A DNA stretch of 36,475 nt from an uncultured Pelagibacteraceae bacterium (GTDB taxonomy: Bacteria > Pseudomonadota > Alphaproteobacteria > Pelagibacterales > Pelagibacteraceae): NCBI GenBank assembly GCA_902592985.1, contig CACJGR010000008.1, positions 1 to 36,475 of the forward strand, written 5' to 3'. The notes under the pieces are model-generated. The model did not search any database. It was not told the DNA's origin and was given only the letters and a program-made list of their open reading frames with translations. The position numbers and the translations under genes were made by a program. Shown one piece after another: positions 26,821-34,031 of the stretch; the stretch's first letter is position 1, and each line of letters opens with the position of its first letter.

Positions 26821-26899
26821 ATAATTTAAATTTTTTAATGTTGATAACTCTCATTTCCATCTTGAGGTAACTATTAAAAATATATATCTAAAAATAGTT

Positions 26900-27244
26900 G
26901 TGCTAATCGATATATTTAAAAGAATTGCAATATTATTCATGAGCCTATTATTTTTGAATGGGTGCGTTGAAGCAACAGCTTTTTTAGGCCCTGCAATTAC
27001 TGCAAGCACAAGTGGTAATGTTTATCAAGCAAGTTTGTCTTATGGGGCTAATCAAGTTGTTAAAAAAGCAACTGGTAATACACCAGTAGAACATGCTGTA
27101 AAATTTTTTGATCCTCAAAATGAACATAAGGGAGATTTAAAATCAATTTTGATAAGTCATACAGAAGAAACAAAATCAAAAATAAAGAATAAGGAAGATG
27201 ATTTTTTTGCATCTGTAAAAAAGCTATATAAAAAAGAAGATTAA
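26900..27244 (+). CDS. Small lipoprotein of unknown function
   Basis: This protein of up to 114 aa begins with GTG and has a positively charged, hydrophobic leader ending in the lipobox 'LLFLNGC', so lipidation would occur at Cys22 and the mature protein would be about 93 aa. The mature segment 'AFLGPAITASTSGNVYQASLSYGANQVVKKATG' is Gly/Ser/Ala rich and the C-terminus is Lys/Glu rich ('EETKSKIKNKEDDFFASVKKLYKKED'). An internal ATG at 26939 would leave too short a signal peptide, so I prefer GTG. I cannot name the family. Confidence 0.7.
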   Translation: MLIDIFKRIAILFMSLLFLNGCVEATAFLGPAITASTSGNVYQASLSYGANQVVKKATGNTPVEHAVKFFDPQNEHKGDLKSILISHTEETKSKIKNKEDDFFASVKKLYKKED

Positions 27245-27256
27245 AAATTCTATTAA

Positions 27257-28315
27257 CTAATATAGTATTTCACTTAATTTACTAACCTGCCCAATCTTAA
27301 AAACTATAGCATCTTTTTTATTAAAATTATATTTTTCAGCATTTGTTTTAAATCTTACTGGGGGCTCCATTATTGGCTCTAGAGATAAAACAACTGTTCC
27401 CCAATGCATTCCAATTACCTTCTTGCTTTTTAAATCTTGAGCAATATTTAAAGCTTCTTCAGGATTTGTATGATAAATAGACTTATCTTTTCGTGGTGAC
27501 ATAGGGTAAAAATTATAGGCTCCTATATTAATAAAAGTTAAGTCAATAGGACCATATTTTTTTCCAAGCTCCTTATAAATATTCCCATAACCCGTATCAC
27601 AACCAAAAAATATTTTTTTATTATTATATTCAATTAAAAAATTTCCCCACAAAGTTTTATTTGTGTCCCATAAACTTCTTTTAGACCAATGAACTGCAGG
27701 TAAAAAAGTAATTTTTAAATCATTTACATTTATTTCATCATACCAATCCATTTCGCTTACATCTTTAAAACCATTCCTTGTAAAATATCTTCCAAGTTTG
27801 AGAGGTGCTAAAACCTTGGTCTTTTTGTAAGGAAATCTCCTTATAGTTCTAGTGCTCAAATGATCGTAATGATTATGCGTTAATAAAAATAAATTTACTT
27901 CTGGTATTTCTTTAAGATTAATTGCTGGATCTACATATCTTTTAGGACCAAAGATTAAAGGTCCCATATTTTTTTCAAAAACTGGATCAGTAATTATAGT
28001 TGTGCTACCAAGTTTAATTAAAAATGTAGCATGTCCTATCCAAGCTACATAATCATCATTTTTATTTTTTTTAAGATTTTCTAAAACTTCTTTTTTTTTT
28101 ATTATATGGTTTGCCGGAACATCAATATTAATTTTCTTCTTTTCTTTATTAAATACTTTAAAACTCCAGTTAAAGCCAAAATCTTCAATTCGAGGAGAGC
28201 CTTCTGGGTTTCTAAAAGTTCCGTCTGGTAAATGATGAAAAGGTTTATTTTCCATAGCAATAGATAAAGAGTTATAAACAAAAATTATAATTAGGAAACT
28301 GAGAAGTCTTAACAT
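27257..28315 (-). CDS. Secreted metallo-beta-lactamase-fold hydrolase (NAPE-PLD/UlaG-like)
   Basis: This 352-aa protein has an N-terminal signal-like hydrophobic segment (about 2-20) and a metallo-beta-lactamase fold. 'VAWIGHATFLIKLGSTTIITDPVF' (90-113) and the metal motif HxHxDH at residues 147-152 ('THNHYDHLS') are typical of the NAPE-PLD/UlaG-like branch, as are 'PAVHWSKRSLWDTNKTLWGNF', 'FFGCDTGYG' and 'IGMHWGTVVL'. Members hydrolyse phosphodiester bonds, some in phospholipid head groups; the substrate here is unknown. The secreted form suggests action on envelope lipids. The purEK genes lie upstream on the same strand, 24 bp away. Confidence 0.83.
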   Translation of the reverse strand: MLRLLSFLIIIFVYNSLSIAMENKPFHHLPDGTFRNPEGSPRIEDFGFNWSFKVFNKEKKKINIDVPANHIIKKKEVLENLKKNKNDDYVAWIGHATFLIKLGSTTIITDPVFEKNMGPLIFGPKRYVDPAINLKEIPEVNLFLLTHNHYDHLSTRTIRRFPYKKTKVLAPLKLGRYFTRNGFKDVSEMDWYDEINVNDLKITFLPAVHWSKRSLWDTNKTLWGNFLIEYNNKKIFFGCDTGYGNIYKELGKKYGPIDLTFINIGAYNFYPMSPRKDKSIYHTNPEEALNIAQDLKSKKVIGMHWGTVVLSLEPIMEPPVRFKTNAEKYNFNKKDAIVFKIGQVSKLSEILY

Positions 28316-28339
28316 ATTTCCAATCTGTATATTTTATCG

Positions 28340-29386
28340 CTATTTAATTAATGTGGTTAAATGACCCATTTTTCTCTTACGCTTAATATCTTTTTTTAAA
28401 TAATCAAAAAAAAATTCATTAGAAGAGTATTTTTTTTTTCTATAAATTGCTATTTGGTCTCCAATAAGATTAATCATTTCAGCATTTGAAATTTTGTTTA
28501 GCTTTATTCGTTCTAAATCACATACTGCTCTTACATGATTTTCAAATTGACTAATATTGTATGCATTAATAGTTAAATGACCAGAATTATGAACTCTAGG
28601 AGCTATTTCATTTACATATAAATTATCATTCTTATCAATAAAAAATTCCACACATAGAGTTCCTATATAATTTAATTTTTCAGCAATCATCTGTGCCCAT
28701 TTTTTTGATTGTTCTAAAACTTTTTCATTAACGTCTGCAGGAATTTTTGAATGTTTTAAAATTTGATCTTCATGAATGTTTTCAAATGGTTCATAAATTT
28801 CATATTTTTCATCTTTAAATCTAGTTATGATTACAGAAATTTCTTTTTTTAATTTAATTAGTTTTTCTAAAATATATCTTTTATTAAAATTAATATTTTT
28901 ATCTTTGAGGTCTTCAATAGAATTTATTTTATATTGACCTCTGCCATCATAGCCAAGTGTACACGTCTTTAGTAAACCAGGAATTAAATTTTCATTTGAA
29001 AATATATCTTTTATATTATTAACTGATGTATATTGAGTTGTTCTTATATTAAGTTTATTTATAAAATCTTTTTCAGTTAAACGATTTTGGACAATTTTGT
29101 TAATTGAAGGGTGAGGCACGACAGGTTTAATATTGTTTATTTGTTTAAGTGTTTCATAAGGAATGTTTTCAAATTCAAATGTAATTATATCTACATTATT
29201 TATAAACTGATCTATTACATTTTGGTCGTCATATTCCCCATAAATAAATTCATCAGAAAATTTTTGTCCTGGGGCATCAAAGTCATCACAAAAAATTACA
29301 GTTTTAACATTTATTTTTTTTGCAGCGGCAGCAAGCATGCTTCCTAATTGACCACCGCCAATAATTCCAAGTATCGGTTTAGACAT
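28340..29386 (-). CDS. purK: N5-carboxyaminoimidazole ribonucleotide synthase
   Basis: This 348-aa ATP-grasp protein begins 'ILGIIGGGQLGSMLAAAAK' and has 'TFEFENIPYETL', 'LKTCTLGYDGRGQYKI' and 'VNEIAPRVHNSGHLTINAY', all diagnostic for PurK. It converts AIR, ATP and bicarbonate to N5-CAIR in purine biosynthesis. It follows purE by 8 bp in the same direction, forming the usual purEK pair. It is a housekeeping gene with no special link to the neighbouring C1 genes beyond purine demand for formyl-THF. Confidence 0.96.
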   Translation of the reverse strand: MSKPILGIIGGGQLGSMLAAAAKKINVKTVIFCDDFDAPGQKFSDEFIYGEYDDQNVIDQFINNVDIITFEFENIPYETLKQINNIKPVVPHPSINKIVQNRLTEKDFINKLNIRTTQYTSVNNIKDIFSNENLIPGLLKTCTLGYDGRGQYKINSIEDLKDKNINFNKRYILEKLIKLKKEISVIITRFKDEKYEIYEPFENIHEDQILKHSKIPADVNEKVLEQSKKWAQMIAEKLNYIGTLCVEFFIDKNDNLYVNEIAPRVHNSGHLTINAYNISQFENHVRAVCDLERIKLNKISNAEMINLIGDQIAIYRKKKYSSNEFFFDYLKKDIKRKRKMGHLTTLIK

Positions 29387-29394
29387 ATAGTAAT

Positions 29395-29886
29395 TTATCT
29401 AGGTTTTTTTTTTACAGATCGCGTTTGATTAGCACGCCAATGATCTAAATTTTTTTTTATTCTTTTATCATTTAAAGCAATTATTGAAGCTGCTAATAAT
29501 GCAGCATTAATTGCACCATCATTTCCAACGGCAAATGTACCAACTGGTATACCTTTTGGCATTTGAGCTATAGATAAAAGACTATCAAGACCTTTAAGTT
29601 TCTTACTTTCTATCGGAACGCCCAAAACTGGTAATGAAGTTAAAGCAGCAATCATTCCAGGCAAATGAGCAGATCCACCAGCGCCAGCAATGATGACAGA
29701 AACGTTATTTTTTTCTGCATTTTTTGCAAATTCATACATACGATTTGGAGTTCTATGAGCTGAAACAATCTTGGTTTCGAACTTTATTTTTAACATTTTA
29801 AGAATTTTTTGACATAGTTTCATGGTTTTAAAGTCAGATTGACTTCCCATTATAATAGAAACTTTGTTTATTTTTTTTGCTGGCAT
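29395..29886 (-). CDS. purE: N5-CAIR mutase
   Basis: This 163-aa protein carries the class I PurE signatures '[15 protein letters not shown]', '[11 protein letters not shown]' with the active-site His, '[27 protein letters not shown]' and '[18 protein letters not shown]'. It converts N5-CAIR to 4-carboxyaminoimidazole ribonucleotide. It is the first gene of the purEK unit, facing a 148-bp divergent interval shared with the M19-like operon. Confidence 0.97.
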   Translation of the reverse strand: MPAKKINKVSIIMGSQSDFKTMKLCQKILKMLKIKFETKIVSAHRTPNRMYEFAKNAEKNNVSVIIAGAGGSAHLPGMIAALTSLPVLGVPIESKKLKGLDSLLSIAQMPKGIPVGTFAVGNDGAINAALLAASIIALNDKRIKKNLDHWRANQTRSVKKKPR

Positions 29887-29913
29887 TAGGTGTTTATTAT
29901 TTTAATCACCTAA
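29886..29913. repeat. Inverted repeat at the purE start
   Basis: TTAGGTG (29886-29892) and CACCTAA (29907-29913) are perfect 7-bp arms around a 14-bp AT-rich spacer, beginning at the first base of the purE start codon. In the purE mRNA leader they could pair or serve as a protein site. The rest of the 148-bp divergent interval up to 30034 holds only AT-rich sequence and a possible -10, TATAAA at 30020-30025, for the plus-strand operon. Confidence 0.3.
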
Positions 29914-30034
29914 ACAGTTATTTCAAATTAAGGCAAAAATTTCAATAAAATTAATGAAGTTTAATTAGTGACCAGATCATTTAATTAATAGAATTTATTT
30001 AGCTTATTGATATTCTGCGTATAAATAAAATTTA

Positions 30035-31003
30035 ATGAACTTCAAAATTGATAATTTACAGTACTGCAATTGGTCAAGAGAAATCTTTAAAATTAATAGA
30101 GAAGCAGGATTAGATGCTGTTCATGTTACTATTGTTTATCATGAAGATTTTGATGAGCTCCAAAATGTTATAAGTTCATGGAATAAACATTTTAAAGAAA
30201 ACTCAGATTTAATTTTTTTAGGAAATAATTTTAAAGATATTGAAAAAGCGAAATTAGAAAATAAAACAGCAATTTTTTTTGGTTTTCAAAATTGTTCACC
30301 TATTGAAGACAATATTGCTTTAATAGAAAAAGTTCATGAACAAGGTTGTAGGTTTATGCAACTTACTTATAACAATCAATCATTATTAGCGACTGGTTGT
30401 TATGAAAAAAATGATAGTGGAGTTACTAATTTTGGACGAGAGGTAATTAAAGAGATGAATAGAGTAGGGGTAGTAATAGACATGTCTCATTCAGCAGAAA
30501 AAAGCACGCTAGATGCAATTGAAATAAGTGAAAAACCAATTGCAATCACACATGCAAATCCGTCTTTTTGGTATGCAGCTAAAAGAAATAAATCAAATGA
30601 TTTACTAAAAACTCTAGCTAATAGCGGTGGAATGCTCGGTCTTTCCTTGTATGCTCATCATTTAAAAGATAGTACAAATTGCACTCTTCGAAGTTTTTGT
30701 GAAATGGCTGCTAAAACTGCTGAAATTATTGGAACTAAAAATATTGGTATTGGATCTGACCTATGTCTAAATCAACCAGACAGTGTTGTTGAGTGGATGA
30801 GAAATGGAACGTGGACAAAAGTTAAAAAATATGGGGAGGGTTCAAAAAATAAACCAGGTTTTCCAAAACAACCAGATTGGTTTTTAGATGCAAGAGGTTT
30901 TAAAAATTTAGATATGGGTTTAAAAAAGGTTGGCTTTAATGAAAATGAAGTAAATGGAATTTTAGGAAATAATTGGTACCACTTCTATAAAGGGATAAAT
31001 TAA
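30035..31003 (+). CDS. M19 (membrane dipeptidase) homologue lacking canonical metal ligands
   Basis: The 322-aa protein is homologous to renal/membrane dipeptidases. 'VGVVIDMSHSAEKSTLDAI' (His152), 'KPIAITHANPSF' (His173) and 'IGIGSDLC' (Asp242) have the same 21- and 69-residue spacings as human dipeptidase 1 His198, His219 and Asp288. The expected HxD at the N-terminus is replaced: 'KIDNLQYCNW' stands where IDGHND is usual. The bridging Glu is Gln85 in 'FFGFQNCSPIED'. A normal binuclear zinc site therefore looks unlikely, so dipeptidase activity is doubtful. There is no signal peptide, so it is cytoplasmic. It is first in a four-gene operon; the next ATG overlaps its stop by 1 bp. Homologues occur near dimethylglycine-catabolism genes in Pseudomonas, from memory. 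Confidence 0.83.
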   Translation: MNFKIDNLQYCNWSREIFKINREAGLDAVHVTIVYHEDFDELQNVISSWNKHFKENSDLIFLGNNFKDIEKAKLENKTAIFFGFQNCSPIEDNIALIEKVHEQGCRFMQLTYNNQSLLATGCYEKNDSGVTNFGREVIKEMNRVGVVIDMSHSAEKSTLDAIEISEKPIAITHANPSFWYAAKRNKSNDLLKTLANSGGMLGLSLYAHHLKDSTNCTLRSFCEMAAKTAEIIGTKNIGIGSDLCLNQPDSVVEWMRNGTWTKVKKYGEGSKNKPGFPKQPDWFLDARGFKNLDMGLKKVGFNENEVNGILGNNWYHFYKGIN

Positions 31004-32664
31004 TGAAAGTAAAATTAAGAAACCCAAATATTATTATGAAGTTATCAAGATTAGGATCATTTCATCAATCAAAACTATCCTTTTTAAGAAGCTTTTTAAA
31101 AGAATTTAGAGACTGGGAATATAAAAGAGATTTATTTGAATTAGATGAATTTGGTCATGGAACAGCCGTTTATTCATTTAAAAAAAATACTAGAGTTTAT
31201 TCTTTAATTTGTTTTGCTAATGAGCTTAATGAAAATGAAAGGTCTGATAGAGTTATTGCAACTAAATGGGATGCGGCATTTGCTCTTCATGATGGTGTTC
31301 CTACAAAACAAGATATAAATAGATTGAGAAATGAAGTTCCTAGACAAGAAGTGGGAAGATTATCTTATAAAGAATTAACTTTATCTAGAGCTAATAAATC
31401 AGTCCGAGCATTTAATCATGTGGTTGAAAGTTTAAGCCAAGGCAAACAACCAGATATCGAATTGCTATCTAAAATTGGTTATTTATATAGAACAACAGCA
31501 GTTTATGGATCAGGTAAATTTGGTTTAGCTGATCGATTTAGAATTAAACATCGAGAAGAAATATATGGACCTTTCAGATTAGAGATGATGTTAGTTTATT
31601 TAGTCAGACAATTTACTTTTGATCAAGTTAATCATATGGCAAAACACAAAAATCCAAGAAAAGCAGCATCTTTAGATTTAGAAATTTGTAGAAACCTTGG
31701 AATTGGTAATTCTACTGGCTTGGGCATGGCACCATTTATAGTTAATCATCCAACTCTTTTAAATAACTGGATTTTTGCAAGAGAAACTGCATTAAAAAAT
31801 ATAAGAGAAATTAAAAATGTTAAAACAGAAGATAGCGATCTATTTAAATTATGTTTGAAAAAGTCTATTAAAAATATTACTTCTTGGAGCACTGATAGCA
31901 ATTATCAACAAAAAAAAATTCGATCTTTACTAAATGATTTAAAAAAATTTATTGAATTTATTGAAAATAATTTTGATTTTTCAAAAGAATTTCCTTTTAA
32001 TGAAGTTTATTTATGGGTTGAAAAAAATCTAGAAGAGGAATGTATCGAATATATTGTTTCAATGATGATGGAACCATATGATGACATCGTAAATCCATTG
32101 ATTAATGAAATGAGTTCAGAAGAAGAAAAATTTTTTAATATCCCAACTGAAAGAACCATTCTTGATTTAAAAAAGATTTTAGAAGAAAAATATGTAGAAA
32201 TATTAAAAATAGATTTTTCGAAAAAAGAAAATAATCAAAACTTTTGGTTTATTTCAAAAAATAAAGAAGAGCCTCGAATGGCTGATAGATTTAAAGAAAA
32301 TGGATCAGATTTAGAACAACCTTTAGCAATTGCAAGAGATATTAAAAAATTATATGAAACTTTATCAGTATCAAAAAATAGCTCTACAATTGATAAATTT
32401 TTAGTAAACAATAACCATTTAAGACATGTTGTTAGAAGAGCATTTATAGTCGAAAAATTTCCATATTCAGAAATTCAAGATAATACCATTGGTCAATCTA
32501 TTATTCCTATTGATATGTTAAGATTAAAATTATCATTTTTTGGAGCATTAAAATTTGACCCAAGATCAGATAAATGGTTAAGAATATGTATGTTTCAAGG
32601 AGCACCATTGCCAAATGAGTTAAAAAATTATGATGCACACTGGGTTTATAACTCGATAAATTAA
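31003..32664 (+). CDS. 553-aa conserved protein of unknown function
   Basis: I know no function for this protein. It is cytoplasmic by appearance: no signal peptide and no transmembrane segment. Notable segments are 'KLSRLGSFHQSKLSFLRSFL' at the start, 'VIATKWDAAFALHDGVPT', 'RTTAVYGSGKFGLADR', 'LGIGNSTGLGMAPFIVNHPTLLNNW' (a glycine-rich turn that could bind a ligand), and a C-terminal 'LKFDPRSDKWLRICMFQGAP'. These look like family-conserved motifs rather than low-complexity filler, and I recall similar unnamed proteins in other alphaproteobacteria beside DUF3726 genes. It overlaps the M19-like gene by 1 bp and abuts the DUF3726 gene with no gap, so the products probably function together. Confidence 0.8.
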   Translation: MKVKLRNPNIIMKLSRLGSFHQSKLSFLRSFLKEFRDWEYKRDLFELDEFGHGTAVYSFKKNTRVYSLICFANELNENERSDRVIATKWDAAFALHDGVPTKQDINRLRNEVPRQEVGRLSYKELTLSRANKSVRAFNHVVESLSQGKQPDIELLSKIGYLYRTTAVYGSGKFGLADRFRIKHREEIYGPFRLEMMLVYLVRQFTFDQVNHMAKHKNPRKAASLDLEICRNLGIGNSTGLGMAPFIVNHPTLLNNWIFARETALKNIREIKNVKTEDSDLFKLCLKKSIKNITSWSTDSNYQQKKIRSLLNDLKKFIEFIENNFDFSKEFPFNEVYLWVEKNLEEECIEYIVSMMMEPYDDIVNPLINEMSSEEEKFFNIPTERTILDLKKILEEKYVEILKIDFSKKENNQNFWFISKNKEEPRMADRFKENGSDLEQPLAIARDIKKLYETLSVSKNSSTIDKFLVNNNHLRHVVRRAFIVEKFPYSEIQDNTIGQSIIPIDMLRLKLSFFGALKFDPRSDKWLRICMFQGAPLPNELKNYDAHWVYNSIN

Positions 32665-33276
32665 ATGAGATCTCTAAGCGAAATTGATACGACATCTAAA
32701 AGAGCAAGTAGAGCTGCTGGATATCCGTGGGGTATATCAGAAGAAGTTGGAAAAAACATTAGAATGTTAGAAATGTTTGGTTTGCCAGGAATTAAAAATT
32801 TAAATGATTTTTTAAAAAAAAAAAAAGAATATCAATTTGAAAATTTAAATCTAATAAACTTAAATAATAAAACAGTTAAATCTCATTTTTGTCCAATAAT
32901 TGCGGGCATAAGCTTTTTGGACCAAATCAAATCTTTAGAAAATTTGAATGAGATAAAGTTTGAAAAAATAGGCTATCCTTTACTTTTTTTACCATTTGTG
33001 AGTCGAGCATCAGAAGTTATTGGAAAAAGATTGTTTTTAAAGTTAGATAATAGAGAATTTTTATTAAACTTTAATAATTATATTTATTCAAATTTTATAA
33101 AAAATAATATTATTGAGGTAGCAAATGTTGTTTCAATCCAATTTTTAAATAATACGGACTCATTTTTTGAAAAAGAGTGGAATGAACTTTATAAATTATC
33201 AGAAGATACATTTGTTGAAGAAACAGATAGTTTGAAAAAAAGTGGAGCAGGCGCAGGGTTAACAGATAATGACTAA
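32665..33276 (+). CDS. DUF3726-type protein
   Basis: This 203-aa protein has the features I associate with DUF3726: an N-terminal 'SLSEIDTTSKRASRAAGYPWGISEEVGKNIRMLE' helix region and the C-terminal 'GAGAGLTDND'. The middle is poorly conserved and Lys/Asn-rich, including a Lys-rich stretch near residues 50-55. It has no signal peptide and no recognisable catalytic motif. It begins at the base after the 553-aa gene ends, and its last 8 bp overlap the zinc-ribbon gene. The conserved Gly-Ala tail at the very C-terminus suggests a binding or assembly role, which is inference. Confidence 0.68.
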   Translation: MRSLSEIDTTSKRASRAAGYPWGISEEVGKNIRMLEMFGLPGIKNLNDFLKKKKEYQFENLNLINLNNKTVKSHFCPIIAGISFLDQIKSLENLNEIKFEKIGYPLLFLPFVSRASEVIGKRLFLKLDNREFLLNFNNYIYSNFIKNNIIEVANVVSIQFLNNTDSFFEKEWNELYKLSEDTFVEETDSLKKSGAGAGLTDND

Positions 33277-33439
33277 AAAATTTGAAGATAAAAATTTAAA
33301 AAAAAATGATTTAGATGATTTTAATAATTTTTGTGAAGAATGCAAAAAAGAAGACGAAAGCGTTTCACAAAATTTAATTTTAAGAGGATTTAAAATCTGT
33401 GAGTCTTGCAGAACCTCAAAAACTGTATTTCCGATTTAA
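33269..33439 (+). CDS. 56-aa zinc-ribbon protein
   Basis: This small gene overlaps the DUF3726 gene by 8 bp. It encodes 56 residues with two CxxC pairs, Cys22/Cys25 ('FCEECKK') and Cys44/Cys47 ('ICESCRTSK'), separated by 18 residues: a treble-clef or zinc-ribbon pattern. The N-terminal 20 residues are highly charged. As fourth and last gene of the 30035-33439 operon it could be a small metal-binding or adaptor subunit. Its stop overlaps the end of the convergent YIP1-like gene by 4 bp. Confidence 0.7.
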   Translation: MTKKFEDKNLKKNDLDDFNNFCEECKKEDESVSQNLILRGFKICESCRTSKTVFPI

Positions 33440-33981
33440 CTAATAGTGCTAATTGGTAGAGCATTCATTCTGCTCATTACAAAAGTAGCAAATACAATTA
33501 CAAGAATTAAAAAAGATAAAAAAATAATCCCAAAGGATTTTATGTTTGATTTTAAATTTAAGATTTGTTTTGTGGATATAATTAATCCTGCAAAAACCCA
33601 AAATTGAGTTAAAAAAATAATTGGAATCATTAAATCCGGAGTAACTGCAAAAAACCTTAATAATCCTGGTGCATTAGCATAGCCAACACCAATTAAAACT
33701 TTTTTAAATGGAACCTTTGTACTTTTGTCAGGAAAAATCTTTACGCCAATAACATAAATTAGTATGGACCATACTAACCAATTAAGTATTTGAGTTAATC
33801 CTGACATTGCAATTGGAGTTTTTATAATTGTGTTAGCCGCAATTGCTCCGCCAATGCCTCCTAATATAATTATTAAGCCAGCAAAATAAATTGCAGCTTC
33901 TCCAAAATTTCTATTATCTTTATAAAGAGTTTTGTCTAATTTTAACGATCTAACAATAATACTTAAAAATTCATTAAACAT
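33436..33981 (-). CDS. YIP1-family-like integral membrane protein
   Basis: This 181-aa protein has about five hydrophobic helices (roughly 28-50, 58-80, 95-113, 115-138 and 148-170) and a YIP1-like arrangement: 'AAIYFAGLIIILGGIGGAIAA', 'GLTQILNWLVWSILIYVIGVKIF' and 'VLIGVGYANAPGLLRFF'. Bacterial YIP1-domain proteins are mostly uncharacterised membrane proteins. It lies downstream of the DmdA-like gene on the same strand, but a hairpin sits between them, so co-transcription is uncertain. Confidence 0.72.
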   Translation of the reverse strand: MFNEFLSIIVRSLKLDKTLYKDNRNFGEAAIYFAGLIIILGGIGGAIAANTIIKTPIAMSGLTQILNWLVWSILIYVIGVKIFPDKSTKVPFKKVLIGVGYANAPGLLRFFAVTPDLMIPIIFLTQFWVFAGLIISTKQILNLKSNIKSFGIIFLSFLILVIVFATFVMSRMNALPISTIS

Positions 33982-33999
33982 TTATATTTATCAAAGAGA

Positions 34000-34018
34000 G
34001 GGGATGTAATACACCCCC
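34000..34018 (-). terminator. Hairpin after the DmdA-like gene, possible weak terminator
   Basis: On the minus strand, 8-bp arms (34018-34011 and 34007-34000) pair through four G-C pairs, one G-U pair and three more, with a 3-nt loop. The sequence that follows, TCTCTTTGAT, is only partly T-rich. It starts 14 bp after the DmdA-like stop and ends 18 bp before the YIP1-like start. It may terminate, attenuate or protect the mRNA end. Confidence 0.5.
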
Positions 34019-34031
34019 CCAAAAAAATTAT

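Noticed and set aside
26821-26899. Promoter for the lipoprotein gene (TTGATA near 26841)
   Set aside because: No -10 hexamer lies at a 16-18 bp spacing, so the element cannot be supported.
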